Of a stretch of 64,000 nucleotides of DNA, positions 16,386 through 26,200 are shown in pieces. Location of the stretch: assembly GCF_020400585.1 (NCBI RefSeq), contig NZ_JAINVF010000014.1:62001-126000 (forward strand), in the 5' to 3' direction. Position numbers and translations under genes: made by a program. Under the pieces are notes generated by a model that worked only from the letters and a program-made list of their open reading frames with translations, made no database searches and was not told the DNA's origin. The DNA is from Streptomyces sp. NK08204. GTDB lineage: Bacteria; Actinomycetota; Actinomycetes; Streptomycetales; Streptomycetaceae. Position 1 is the stretch's first letter; each line of letters begins with the position of its first letter.

Positions 16386-16838
16386 TCAGCCCTGACGCCC
16401 CTGCGGATGGTGGACGGACCGCTGCTCCACCAGGGCGCGCAGGGTCCGCGCGTCGGCGATGGCGCGCTCCCTGGACATGCCCGGCTGGATGCCGAGCGCG
16501 GCCAGACTGGTGCCGTCGCTGAGGTCGAGGAACACCCAGGGATCGCCCGGACGGAGGTTCACCTGCAGGATCTCGGCCCAGTCCAGCCGCCGCCGGGTGG
16601 CGATGTTGACCACGGTGACCCCCGAGTCGTCGGCGACGACCTTCACCCGGGCGATCCGGGTCAGCACGTAGCAGATCAGCGCGCCGGTGACGACGAAGCT
16701 GAGCCGCTCCCCCGGGCCGATGTCCAGCAGCATCCCGACTCCGGAGATCACCAGAAGGATCAGCACGCCCGCGGTCAGCAGGATGGCCCGGGTCAGGGTC
16801 GGCCGGAAGGTGACGGGGAGGTCGGGCACGTCGGACAT
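16386..16838 (-). CDS. PH-domain membrane protein (bPH_6-like)
   Basis: 150 residues with two adjacent hydrophobic helices (residues about 17-40, AILLTAGVLILLVISGVGML, and 45-62) followed by a soluble bacterial pleckstrin-homology-like domain (VKVVADDSGVTVVNIATRRR, LDWAEILQV). Such proteins are membrane anchored with the PH part in the cytoplasm; their ligand is unknown. It lies 42 bases after hisG and is probably the last gene of the operon that begins with ribE. Confidence 0.8.
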   Translation of the reverse strand: MSDVPDLPVTFRPTLTRAILLTAGVLILLVISGVGMLLDIGPGERLSFVVTGALICYVLTRIARVKVVADDSGVTVVNIATRRRLDWAEILQVNLRPGDPWVFLDLSDGTSLAALGIQPGMSRERAIADARTLRALVEQRSVHHPQGRQG

Positions 16839-16880
16839 CTCGTTCTCGAAAAGCGGCTCGGTCTCGGCGGCGGGTCGTTC

Positions 16881-17738
16881 TCAGAGGCGGCAGGCGTGGA
16901 TGGCCGTGGTCAGGATGGCGCGGGCACCGATGGCGTACAGGTCGTCCATGATCCGCTGGGCCTCCTTGGCGGGGACCATGGCACGAACGGCGACCCAGCC
17001 CTCGTTGTGCAGCGGGGAGACGGTCGGGGACTCCAGGCCGGGGGTGAGTGCCACGGCCTTCTCCAGCTGCTCGACGCGGCAGTCGTAGTCCATCATCACG
17101 TACGTGCGCGCCACCAGGACGCCCTGGAGGCGGCGCAGGAACTGCTGCACCTTCGACTCAGCCGCCTCCTCGGCGTCGGCGCCGGTGCGGCGGATGACGA
17201 CGGCCTCGGACTTCATGATCGGCTCGCCGAAGACCTCCAGGCCGGCGTTGCGCAGCGAGGTGCCGGTCTCCACCACGTCGGCGATGACCTCGGCGACACC
17301 CAGCTCGATGGCGGTCTCGACGGCGCCGTCGAGGTGGACGACGGAGGCGTCGACACCGTGCTCGGCGAGGTGCCCGGCGACGATCCCCTCGTAGGAGGTG
17401 GCGACCGTCTTGCCCTTCAGGTCCTGGACGCCGTCGGCGGTGCCCGGCTTGGCGGCGAAGCGGAAGGTGGAGCGGGCGAAGCCCAGCGGCAGGATCTCCT
17501 CGGCGTCGGCGCCGGAGTCGATCAGCAGGTCCCGGCCGGTGATGCCGATGTCGAGGCGGCCGGAGGAGACGTAGATCGCGATGTCGCGGGGGCGGAGGTA
17601 GAAGAACTCGACCTCGTTCTCCGGATCGACGATCCGCAGCTCTTTGGACTCCCGGCGCTGCTGGTAGCCGGCCTCATGCAGCATCTCCGCCGCAGGGCCG
17701 GACAGTGAACCCTTGTTGGGGACGGCGATGCGCAGCAT
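16881..17738 (-). CDS. hisG: ATP phosphoribosyltransferase (long form)
   Basis: 285 residues from ATG at 17738 (MLRIAVPNKGSLSG). It catalyses the first step of histidine synthesis, ATP + PRPP to phosphoribosyl-ATP. The catalytic domain carries GRLDIGITGRDLL and the PRPP-binding stretch IADVVETGTSLRNAGLEV. A C-terminal ACT-like domain (about residues 210-285) marks the long, homohexameric, histidine-inhibited form, which needs no HisZ. It lies 48 bases after hisE in the same operon. Confidence 0.97.
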   Translation of the reverse strand: MLRIAVPNKGSLSGPAAEMLHEAGYQQRRESKELRIVDPENEVEFFYLRPRDIAIYVSSGRLDIGITGRDLLIDSGADAEEILPLGFARSTFRFAAKPGTADGVQDLKGKTVATSYEGIVAGHLAEHGVDASVVHLDGAVETAIELGVAEVIADVVETGTSLRNAGLEVFGEPIMKSEAVVIRRTGADAEEAAESKVQQFLRRLQGVLVARTYVMMDYDCRVEQLEKAVALTPGLESPTVSPLHNEGWVAVRAMVPAKEAQRIMDDLYAIGARAILTTAIHACRL

Positions 17739-17786
17739 GAGGTCGGCTTCCTTTGCGTTCAGGGATGTGACGGTGGGCTGGTGTGC

Positions 17787-18059
17787 TTACAGGTGGGCGT
17801 AGACGTCGTCCAGGGAGATGCCGCGGGCGACCATCATCACCTGGAGGTGGTACAGCAGCTGGGAGATCTCCTCGGCAGCCGCCTCCTTGCCCTCGTACTC
17901 GGCGGCCATCCAGACCTCGGCGGCCTCTTCGACGACCTTCTTGCCGATGGCGTGGACACCCTTGCCGACCAGCTCTGCGGTACGGGAGGTGGCGGGATCG
18001 CCGTGGGCGGCCTTGTGCTGCAGCTCGGTGAAGAGCTGCTCGAACGTCTTCTTGGACAT
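17787..18059 (-). CDS. hisE: Phosphoribosyl-ATP pyrophosphatase
   Basis: 90 residues from ATG at 18059 (MSKKTFEQLF). An in-frame GTG four codons upstream (18071) is less likely by family length and because GGGTGGG precedes the ATG. It is an all-helical MazG-like enzyme that hydrolyses phosphoribosyl-ATP to phosphoribosyl-AMP; the metal-binding KVVEEAAEVWMAA and EISQLLYHLQV helices are present. It acts directly after HisG, whose gene is next. The ribH gene ends 34 bases upstream. Confidence 0.97.
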   Translation of the reverse strand: MSKKTFEQLFTELQHKAAHGDPATSRTAELVGKGVHAIGKKVVEEAAEVWMAAEYEGKEAAAEEISQLLYHLQVMMVARGISLDDVYAHL

Positions 18060-18093
18060 GGTGATGCCCACCCTACGCGGTGTGCGGGGCTCC

Positions 18094-18579
18094 TCAGTGC
18101 CAGGGTTCGGATACTGAGCGGAGCGTCACCGCGGTCGAGACCGCCGCGGTCACCGCCTCGTGGCCCTTATCCTCGTTCGAGCCCTCGATGCCGGCCCGGT
18201 CCAGGGCCTGCTCCTCGGTGTCGCAGGTGAGTACGCCGAAGCCGACGGGGACGCCTGTGTCGATGGACACCTGGGTGAGGCCCTGGGTGACGCCCTGGCA
18301 CACGTAATCGAAGTGGGGGGTGCCGCCGCGGATGACGACGCCGAGGGCGACGACCGCGTCGTAGCCGCGGCCCGCGAGGACCTTCGCGGCGACCGGAAGC
18401 TCGAAGCTGCCGGGTACCCGGAGCAGGGTCGGCTCGTCGATCCCCAGCTCGTGCAGGGCGCGCAGCGCGCCGTTCACCAGACCGTCCATCACCTTCTCGT
18501 GCCACTGCGCCGCGATGACGGCGACCCTGAGGTCGCTCGCGTTGCGTACGGACAGTTCCGGTGCACCCTTGCCGCTCAC
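18094..18579 (-). CDS. ribH: 6,7-dimethyl-8-ribityllumazine synthase
   Basis: 161 residues from ATG at 18579. It condenses 5-amino-6-ribitylaminouracil with dihydroxybutanone phosphate to lumazine, the penultimate step of riboflavin synthesis, in an icosahedral or pentameric assembly. Signature stretches are RVPGSFELPVAA, VVALGVVIRGGTPHFDYV with the active-site His, and GVLTCDTEEQA. It follows ribBA by 23 bases. Confidence 0.98.
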   Translation of the reverse strand: MSGKGAPELSVRNASDLRVAVIAAQWHEKVMDGLVNGALRALHELGIDEPTLLRVPGSFELPVAAKVLAGRGYDAVVALGVVIRGGTPHFDYVCQGVTQGLTQVSIDTGVPVGFGVLTCDTEEQALDRAGIEGSNEDKGHEAVTAAVSTAVTLRSVSEPWH

Positions 18580-18602
18580 GTCTCTCCTAAGTCGGTTCTT
18601 GC

Positions 18603-19939
<1,337 letters not shown>

Positions 19940-19943
<4 letters not shown>

Positions 19944-20581
19944 GCCGGTGCTCCTTCCAGGACGGGCTGCGGGCTCGTGCGGGAGCGCAGCCACCAGTCG
20001 CGCAGGCCCCACAGGACGAGCGCGCCGTAGATGACGTAGACGAAGCCGGAGAAGGCGTAGCCGTTGGTGAAGTTGAGGGGGACGCCGACGAGGTCGACGA
20101 GCAGCCAGGCGATCCAGAACTCGACCATGCCCTTGGCCTGGGCGTACATGGCGACGATGGTGCCGACGAAGATGTAGGCGTCCGGCCAGGGGTCCCAGGA
20201 CAGGTTCGGGTAGGCCTTGAAGAGCAGGGCGACGGCGACCGTGCCGGCGCCGGCCGCGGCGAGCATGGCCGTGCGCTCGGGCCAGGTGGCGAACCGTACG
20301 GTGATCCGGCCGTCGCCGTCCTCGCCCGCGCCGCGCCGCCACTGCCACCAGCCGTAGAGCGCGACGGCCATGACGACGGCCTGCTTGCCGGCGCTGCCGG
20401 TCAGGTGGCCGTAGAAGGCGGCGAAGAGGACGAGGCCGGAGAGGAACTGCACGGGCCAGGTCCACAGCGAGCGGCGCCAGCCGAGGGCGAGGGTGATCAG
20501 GCCCAGGATGTTGCCGGTCATGTCCGACCAGATGATGTGCTGTCCGAGGAGCGTGAACGCCTCGGAGTTGAGCCAGTTCAC
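19940..20581 (-). CDS. ribM: Riboflavin transporter RibM (PnuC family)
   Basis: 213 residues from ATG at 20581, with about seven predicted helices. PnuC-family features are ITLALGWRRSLWTWPVQ, WPDAYIFVGTIVAMYAQAKG and LVGVPLNFTNGYAFSG. PnuC proteins take up nicotinamide mononucleoside, but this branch, embedded between ribE and ribBA, corresponds to RibM, known from Streptomyces davawensis and Corynebacterium as an energy-independent riboflavin facilitator. It overlaps both neighbours by four bases, implying coupled translation under the FMN riboswitch. Confidence 0.92.
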
Positions 20582-21180
20582 CGGTCGGCCCCCTGACTGG
20601 CGAGGAGCCGCTCGACGTACTTGGCGATGACGTCGACCTCGAGGTTGACCGGGTCGCCGGGCTGCTTCACGCCGAGCGTGGTCAGGGCCAGGGTGGTCGG
20701 GATGAGGCTGACGGTGAAGTAGTCCGGGCCGGCCTCCACGACCGTGAGGCTGATGCCGTCGACGGTGATGGAGCCCTTCTCGACGACGTACCGGGCGAGG
20801 TCCGCGGGGAGCGAGATCTTCACGATCTCCCAGTTCTCGGAGGGCTTGCGCTCCAGCACCTCGCCGGTGCCGTCGACGTGGCCCTGCACGATGTGCCCGC
20901 CGAGGCGTGCGCCGACGGCAGTGGGGCGCTCGAGGTTGACGCGGGAGCCGACGGTGAGTGCGCCCAGGCTGGAGCGGGTCAGCGTCTCGGCCATGACGTC
21001 GGCGGTGAACTCGTCGCCCTCGTGTTCGACGACGGTGAGGCAGACCCCGTTCACGGCGATGGAGTCGCCGTGCTGCGCGCCCTCGGTGACGACGGGGCCG
21101 CGGAGCCGGAAACGGGAGGAGTCGCCGAGCTTCTCGACGGCGGTGACCTCACCCAGCTCTTCGACGATTCCAGTGAACAC
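20578..21180 (-). CDS. ribE: Riboflavin synthase alpha chain
   Basis: 200 residues from GTG at 21180 (VFTGIVEELGEV) behind GGAGGACCCGGGAA; longer upstream frames would run into the riboswitch. Two tandem lumazine-binding barrels are present (about residues 1-95 and 96-195), each with an NGVCLTV/DGISLTV-type motif. It dismutates two lumazines to riboflavin plus a pyrimidine that RibH reuses. It is the first gene of the rib-his operon. Confidence 0.97.
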   Translation of the reverse strand: MFTGIVEELGEVTAVEKLGDSSRFRLRGPVVTEGAQHGDSIAVNGVCLTVVEHEGDEFTADVMAETLTRSSLGALTVGSRVNLERPTAVGARLGGHIVQGHVDGTGEVLERKPSENWEIVKISLPADLARYVVEKGSITVDGISLTVVEAGPDYFTVSLIPTTLALTTLGVKQPGDPVNLEVDVIAKYVERLLASQGADR

Positions 21181-21309
21181 TTCCCGGGTCCTCCAGCCTC
21201 TTCGGGCGCGGACTCCGGGGCCTGTCGATGACGACAGCATGTACGGGTGGACACACCGGGAACGTCGCCGAGTTGGGCCCGTCCACGGAGGGACGAACCC
21301 GGATACGGC

Positions 21310-21329
21310 GGCGTGCACACGTGCATGCC
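21310..21329 (-). promoter_or_regulatory. Hairpin between FMN aptamer and ribE
   Basis: GGCGTGCAC-ac-GTGCATGCC pairs in eight of nine positions just downstream of the aptamer. It may belong to the riboswitch expression platform; no T-tract is seen, so Rho- or translation-level control is equally possible. Confidence 0.35.
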
Positions 21330-21337
21330 CGCCCGCC

Positions 21338-21464
21338 GCGCACTGCCTCCCATCCGGACTTTAACCGTCGGTCCAGGAATTTCACCTGGTCAACCGGCCG
21401 CTGGAAGCGACCGGGTCGCGGACTGTAACCGCCGGTTCGGACTTTCACCGACCCCGGAGTGCGC
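21338..21464 (-). promoter_or_regulatory. FMN riboswitch (RFN element)
   Basis: Read on the minus strand the segment opens with AGTGCGC-complementary P1 bases (21464-21458) and closes with AGTGCGC (21344-21338). It holds the conserved GGTCGGTGAAAGTCCGAACC, GGCGGTTACAGTCCGCGACC, CAGGTGAAATTCCTGGACC and CGACGGTTAAAGTCCGGATG blocks, the signature of the six-helix FMN aptamer. It sits 158 bases upstream of ribE and should reduce expression of the whole rib operon when FMN is high. Confidence 0.95.
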
Positions 21465-21639
21465 TGCTTGTGGTACATGGCCAGTTTGCCACGCCCGATG
21501 CCCACTCATACAGGCGAAGGGTGTGGATTCGCTCACAGCGTGTGTCGCCGGGGTTGCACGGAACGCCTCTTCACCCCAACGGCCCTGCGCCTCCGAGGTG
21601 TTGAGGGACCGGGCAATCAGTGCCCGAACCATTGACCAT

Positions 21640-21655
21640 ATTGGTCTAGTCCTCT
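21640..21655. promoter_or_regulatory. DasR-like operator inside a promoter
   Basis: The 16-mer ATTGGTCTAGTCCTCT matches 13 of 16 positions of the GntR-family DasR box (ACTGGTCTAGACCACT). It lies between TTGACC (21632-21637) and TATGGT (21656-21661), an 18-base-spaced promoter reading toward the SDR gene at 21766. The match is by eye; DasR control is inference. Confidence 0.35.
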
Positions 21656-21765
21656 TATGGTGCGGGCGCGCCCGGCGGCGGTGACGACACCCCTTGCCCC
21701 GCCGTCGGGTTGTCAGGACCGGGTCTTCCGTGACGAAGCACACCGCTTTTGCCACAATTCCGGAC

Positions 21766-22524
21766 ATGACGACAATCCTGGTGACCGGCGGGACCGGCAC
21801 GCTCGGCCGGCTCGTCACGGAGCGGCTGCGGGCAGACGGACACGAGGTGCGGGTGCTGAGCCGGCACAGCCCGCCGTACGCCGTCGACCTGCGTGCGGGC
21901 GGTGCCGTTCTGGACACGGCCCTCGCGGGCGTCGAGACGGTGGTGCACTGCGCCAGCACCCAGCGGGGCGGGGACGAACGTGCGGCGGCGAACCTGATCG
22001 CGGCGGCACGCCGGGCGGGGGTGGGCCACCTGGTGTACATCTCCATCGTCGGCGTCGACCGGGTGCCCCTCGGCTACTACCGGAGCAAGCTGACGGTGGA
22101 GCGGCAGATCGAGGAGTCGGGGCTGGGCTGGACGGTGCTGCGCGCGACCCAGTTCCACGACCTGATGGTCACGCTCCTCCAGGCGCTGGCGAAGCCGCCG
22201 GTCATGCCGCTCCCGGCCGGGCTGTCCGACCAGCCGGTGGAGGTGGCCGAAGTGGCGGCCGAACTCGCCGGCTTGGCACTCGCCGCGCCGGCCGGACGGG
22301 TGGCGGACCTGGGCGGCCCGGAGGTCCGCACGATGGACTCCCTGGCCCGCGCGTACCTGCGAGCGGCGGACCGGCACCGGACGATCGTGAACGTCCCCCT
22401 CTTCGGCAGGACCTACCGCGCCTATCGCACGGGCGCCCACATGGCACCGAAGCGCACGGTGGGCAAGGTGACGTTCGAGGAGTACCTGGCCCGCCGCTTC
22501 GGGAACAGCGGACAGCGGGCCTGA
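21766..22524 (+). CDS. NAD(P)-binding SDR/NmrA-like oxidoreductase
   Basis: 252 residues from ATG at 21766. N-terminal Rossmann motif ILVTGGTGTLGRLV, then VHCAST and YYRSKLTVE with the Tyr-x-x-x-Lys spacing of extended/atypical SDRs. This is the NmrA/YwnB-like group, which binds NAD(P)(H) and acts either as a reductase or as a redox sensor. The reaction is not predictable. It stands alone, reading away from the riboflavin operon; a promoter with a DasR-like site lies about 110 bases upstream. Confidence 0.88.
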   Translation: MTTILVTGGTGTLGRLVTERLRADGHEVRVLSRHSPPYAVDLRAGGAVLDTALAGVETVVHCASTQRGGDERAAANLIAAARRAGVGHLVYISIVGVDRVPLGYYRSKLTVERQIEESGLGWTVLRATQFHDLMVTLLQALAKPPVMPLPAGLSDQPVEVAEVAAELAGLALAAPAGRVADLGGPEVRTMDSLARAYLRAADRHRTIVNVPLFGRTYRAYRTGAHMAPKRTVGKVTFEEYLARRFGNSGQRA

Positions 22525-22669
22525 AAGCCGCCGCCGGGCAGGGCCGGCACCGCTGCAGCGCTCGGGCGGCGGTGAAGCCTCCGCCCGATCAGCGCCCCGG
22601 CGCCACCGCAACCCGCCCCGACCAGCGCTCGGCACGGCCGAGGGCCCCGCCGGAAACAGCACCCGGACC

Positions 22670-22802
22670 ACGCGCCGACACCCACTGGATGCAACGCCCG
22701 GACACGCCCGACACCCACGGGAAGCACCGCCCGGACACGCCCGACACCCACGGGAAGCACCGCCCGGACACGACCGACACCCACCGGAAGCAGAGCCCCG
22801 AC
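22670..22802. repeat. Four tandem 33-bp repeats between convergent genes
   Basis: Units begin at about 22670 (34 bp, diverged), 22704, 22737 and 22770. The two middle copies (22704-22736 and 22737-22769) are identical and the last differs at a few positions. They fill the gap between the SDR gene and the ROK gene, which converge. The 33-bp unit keeps frame (11 codons), but no start or ribosome site supports translation. Confidence 0.85.
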
Positions 22803-22824
22803 ACCGCCGAAAAACCCGTCGGGT

Positions 22825-24063
22825 TCAGCGCTCCGGCGGTGCGAACAGTTCGTCCTGGGCTCGCTCGCGTGCCGTGAGCAGGGCTCCGCGCAGGACGGCG
22901 GTGCCACCGAGGCTGCTCGGACGCACCTCGGTGACCAGGGGGGACATCCGGCGGAGCCGGTCCTCCACCCGGACGGCCAGCGCCGGGCCCCCGGCCTGCC
23001 CGATCTCCCCGCCCAGGACCACACATCCGGGATCCAGGATCGCGGCGACGGACGCGGCCCCCACCGCGACGCGGTCCGCGAGGGCGTCCAGGAAACGGTC
23101 GGCGTTGCCGCCCGGCGCGGCTGCGGCCCGGGTCACCGCCCCGAGGACGGTCTGCGCCGCTCCCGGCCCGTCCATCGCCGCGTCCGGCACCGGCAGACCG
23201 CACTCGGCCGCCAGCGCGCCGATGGCCGCGGCCCCGGCCAGGGAGTGGAATCCGCCGTCGCAGTCGGTCGCGGACGGCAGGCACGCCGTACCGGGGACCG
23301 GCAGGAAGCCGATCTCGCCGGTGCCGCCCGAAGCGCCGCGGCGCAGGGCGCCGTCGAGGACGACGGCGGCGCCGACACCGTGCCCGAGCCACAGCAGGAC
23401 GAAGGTGTCCCGGTCGTGGGCGGCGCCCTCGCGCTGCTCGGCCACCGCGGCCAGGTTGGTCTCGTTCTCGACGGTGATCCGGGCCCCGGGCAGCCGTTCC
23501 CGCAGGGCCGAGGCCAGGCGGCGGTGCCAGGCGGGCAGACCGCCGGAGTCGCGGAGGTCGCCGGTGGCGGGGTCGATCAGGCCCGGCGCTCCGATGCCGA
23601 CGGTGTGGACCCTCCCCCACGCCCGGACATCCTCGTGCGACGGCACCACCATGGAACCGGCCTCCTTCGCGGTGCGCTCCACCGCGGCCACGACCGCCTC
23701 CACCGCGGGCCCGGTCCTGGTGTCCTCGCCGATCGGCACGGACGTCTCGGCGAGCACCCGCCCGACGAGGTCGGACACCAGCACGAAGACACCCTCGGTG
23801 CGCACGTCGAGGGCGGCGAGGTGGGCGCGATCGGCGACGATGCCGTACAGCCGTGCGTTCGGGCCCCGGCGCACCTCGCCGGACTCGCCGACCACCGTGA
23901 TCAGGCCGGAGGCGGTGAGCCGTTCGACGAGGTCCGCGACGGTGGGCCGGGACAGTCCGGTCAGCTGCTTCAGCCGCCCTGCCGTCAGCGGGCCCTCCTG
24001 CTGCAACAGCCGCAGGGCCAGCCGGTCGTTGATGGCCCGGGCGGTACTGGGTGATGCGGGCAT
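22825..24063 (-). CDS. ROK family transcriptional regulator
   Basis: 412 residues from ATG at 24063. An N-terminal MarR-like winged HTH (about residues 12-75: LKQLTGLSRPTVADLVERL) precedes a ROK kinase-like fold with DVRTEGVFVLVSDL, HTVGIGAPGLIDPATG and ENETNLAAVAEQ. The usual ROK zinc motif (CGxxGC) is reduced to CDGGFHS. Such repressors respond to sugars. It diverges from an MFS transporter gene with a 21-bp palindrome (24107-24127) between, the usual layout of a regulator controlling its sugar exporter or importer. Confidence 0.92.
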   Translation of the reverse strand: MPASPSTARAINDRLALRLLQQEGPLTAGRLKQLTGLSRPTVADLVERLTASGLITVVGESGEVRRGPNARLYGIVADRAHLAALDVRTEGVFVLVSDLVGRVLAETSVPIGEDTRTGPAVEAVVAAVERTAKEAGSMVVPSHEDVRAWGRVHTVGIGAPGLIDPATGDLRDSGGLPAWHRRLASALRERLPGARITVENETNLAAVAEQREGAAHDRDTFVLLWLGHGVGAAVVLDGALRRGASGGTGEIGFLPVPGTACLPSATDCDGGFHSLAGAAAIGALAAECGLPVPDAAMDGPGAAQTVLGAVTRAAAAPGGNADRFLDALADRVAVGAASVAAILDPGCVVLGGEIGQAGGPALAVRVEDRLRRMSPLVTEVRPSSLGGTAVLRGALLTARERAQDELFAPPER

Positions 24064-24106
24064 GACGGGAATCCTCCCAGAGACGGCGACCTCGACGGTC
24101 CCTATC

Positions 24107-24127
24107 TATCAGGCAGGGACCCTGATA
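24107..24127. promoter_or_regulatory. Palindromic operator candidate between ROK and MFS genes
   Basis: TATCAGG, 7 bases, CCTGATA: perfect half-sites in the 116-bp divergent intergenic region, 44 bases from the ROK start and 53 from the MFS start. It is a likely ROK-protein binding site. Confidence 0.5.
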
Positions 24128-24179
24128 ATTTACGGCGATGTCGCGCGGCGCGGCCGGGAACTCGTGGAGGGGTTGCAAC

Positions 24180-25394
24180 ATGAGTGACGTGGGTGAGACG
24201 CGCGACGAGGTGATGCGCGCCCGGTACGCGGTGGCGGCCGTGTTCGCCGTGCACGGCGCGGTGACCGGGACCTTCGCGACTCGGGTGCCCTGGATCCAGG
24301 AGCACACCTCACTGAGCACCGGCCAGTTGGGGCTCGCCCTTGCGTTCACGGCGTTCGGCGCCTCGTGCTCGATGCCGCTCGCCGGCCGCATCAGCCACCG
24401 CTTCGGCAGCCGTACGGCCCTGCGCGGGCTGATCGCGCTGTGGACCCTGTCCCTGGTCCTGCCGTCCTTGGCGCCGAACCTGTACACGCTGTGCCTGGCG
24501 ATGTTCGTCTACGGCGCGAGCGCGGGCATGGCCGACGTCGCCATGAACGCGCTGGGGGTCGAGGTCGAGCGGCTGCTCGGGAGGTCGGTCATGTCGGGGC
24601 TGCACGGCATGTGGAGTGCGGGCGCGCTGACGGGGTCGGCGGCGGGCACGCTCGCCGCGCACCTGGGGTCGGACGCCCGCGTGCACTTCGCGCTCGCGGC
24701 GGCCGTCCTCACCGTGCTCGGCGTACTGGCCTGCCGCTGGGTGCCGGACGTGCAGCCCACCGAGGACGAGGAACCGCCCCCTCGGTTCGCGCTGCCGCCC
24801 CGCTCGGCGCTGCTGATCGGTGCGGTCGGCTTCTGCGCGGTGTTCGCGGAGGGCGCGAGCCTGGACTGGTCCGCCGTGTTCCTGCGGGACCGGCTGGACA
24901 GCTCGGCGGGGCTCGCGGCGGCCTCGACGACCGGCTTCATGCTGACGATGGCGGCGGCCCGGATCGCCGGGGACGCGGTGGTGAACCGCTTCGGCGCGGT
25001 CCGCACCGTACGCGCCGGCGGGGTCCTGGCCGCACTGGGCGGCCTGCTGATCGTCCTCGCGGGACACCCGGCGGTGGCCATGGCCGGGTTCGCGCTGATG
25101 GGGCTCGGCATCGCCGTGGTCGTACCGCTGTGCTTCGCGGCGGCCGGGCACGCCGGACCCAACCCCAGTCAGGCCATCGCGGGCGTGGCGACGATCACCT
25201 ACACCTCGGGGCTGGTCGCGCCGAGCCTGATCGGCACGGTGGCCCAGGCGACCAGCCTGGTGGTGTCGTTCTGCCTGGTGACCGCGCTGACGTGCGGACT
25301 CGCCGGGTTCGCGGGTGTGCTGCGCACGGCCGGGCGCGGCGCCCGCGGCGAGATCACCGCGCGGGCCGGAGCAGTTCCCGAGCCACGGTCCTGA
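24180..25394 (+). CDS. MFS transporter (YbjJ/MosC-like)
   Basis: 404 residues from ATG at 24180 behind GGAGGGG. Twelve hydrophobic helices with the MFS loop GRISHRFGSRTALRG after helix 2 and a central cytoplasmic acidic loop (QPTEDEEPPP). It is most like the YbjJ/MosC sugar-efflux-type group. The divergent ROK regulator suggests a carbohydrate or glycoside substrate. Its last 41 bases overlap the convergent thioesterase gene. Confidence 0.9.
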   Translation: MSDVGETRDEVMRARYAVAAVFAVHGAVTGTFATRVPWIQEHTSLSTGQLGLALAFTAFGASCSMPLAGRISHRFGSRTALRGLIALWTLSLVLPSLAPNLYTLCLAMFVYGASAGMADVAMNALGVEVERLLGRSVMSGLHGMWSAGALTGSAAGTLAAHLGSDARVHFALAAAVLTVLGVLACRWVPDVQPTEDEEPPPRFALPPRSALLIGAVGFCAVFAEGASLDWSAVFLRDRLDSSAGLAAASTTGFMLTMAAARIAGDAVVNRFGAVRTVRAGGVLAALGGLLIVLAGHPAVAMAGFALMGLGIAVVVPLCFAAAGHAGPNPSQAIAGVATITYTSGLVAPSLIGTVAQATSLVVSFCLVTALTCGLAGFAGVLRTAGRGARGEITARAGAVPEPRS

Positions 25395-25812
25395 AGGCGT
25401 CGCTCCAGGGGGCCGGGCGCAGGGTCGTGGCGTCCAGCCGGACCAGGACCCGGGTGCCCTGCGCGTAGGTCTGCGTCCCGTCGGCCGAGCAGAAACGGAA
25501 GCCGTAGGTCAGGCCCGTGGTGCCGAGCCGCTCCAGCCAGAGGTGGACGGCGTAGAGCCCGGGGCGGGTCACGGGGGCCTCGTAGGTGATGCGCAGCTCG
25601 CGTACGGCGTTACAGGCGTCCCCCGCGGCCACCCAGTCGCCGTCGAAGCGGACGCCGTGCTCGTGCCACAGCTCGGTCCAGGCACGCTCGGCCAGCAGCG
25701 GGTAGCGGGCGTTGTGCAGGAGGCCGAGCGCGTCGAGGTCGTCGAAGTGGACGGTGACGGGGATCAGCCTGCCGTGGGTGACGGCGGGGGCGATCGGGGC
25801 TTCGGCGGTCAC
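25354..25812 (-). CDS. Acyl-CoA thioesterase, 4HBT hot-dog fold
   Basis: 152 residues from ATG at 25812. The 4-hydroxybenzoyl-CoA-thioesterase-type active loop FDDLDALGLLHNARY is at residues 23-37, with the catalytic Asp in DALG and the helix Y after it. Later strands include ITYEAPVTRPGLYAVHLWLERLG. It hydrolyses acyl-CoA thioesters as a tetramer; chain preference is unknown. It is convergent with, and overlapping, the MFS gene. Confidence 0.88.
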   Translation of the reverse strand: MTAEAPIAPAVTHGRLIPVTVHFDDLDALGLLHNARYPLLAERAWTELWHEHGVRFDGDWVAAGDACNAVRELRITYEAPVTRPGLYAVHLWLERLGTTGLTYGFRFCSADGTQTYAQGTRVLVRLDATTLRPAPWSDAFRTVARELLRPAR

Positions 25813-26039
25813 GGAGGGGCTCCTGGGCGTCGCGGGGATGCTGCGGTCCCCTCATACTAAGCGACCGCTCAGGAGCACAAGGCGGCGTGTGGGGGCATCG
25901 CGCCCGGCCCCTGGTCGTTCGTCGTCGGCTGCCGCCCGTGGTGCGTCTTCAGCCGACCACCTCAAGGAAGGGCTGCCGTTGGGTCCTCGGCGGGGTCGTG
26001 CTCGCCTTCCTGACTGCCTTGACTCGGTCCAGGCGCCGA

Positions 26040-26200
26040 ACGGTCCGGGGATCACCGGGTTGGCCGGCAGGGAGGTGAACTTCACGGCCTTCTCCTGCTC
26101 GATCGGGTCGCTCGCCGCCACGGCACCGTGCTGGCCGAAGCGCACCCAGCCCGAGAAGCCGTCACGCCTGTTGGTGGAGGATCCCCCAACGAACATCGTC
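26040..26200 (-). pseudogene. Tn3-family transposase remnant
   Basis: In one minus frame, beginning about 26160, the stretch FGQHGAVAASDPIEQEKAVK, then FTSLPANPVI, resembles the internal region of Tn3-family TnpA (family form roughly NDPxEQEKAVKFTxLLANAVI). The matching frame then degenerates, and neither the N-terminal domains nor the DDE motif are present. It lies just beyond the stop of the large STAND gene. Recognition is from memory of the family, not a search. Confidence 0.5.

Noticed and set aside
22670..22802. CRISPR array
   Set aside because: The 33-bp units are directly adjacent with no unique spacers, and no cas genes are present.
21657..22877. A 406-codon plus-strand frame over the SDR gene and tandem repeats
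   Set aside because: It runs in a different frame from the SDR gene with a Rossmann motif, and its product is low-complexity; the repeat-encoded peptide has no start signal.
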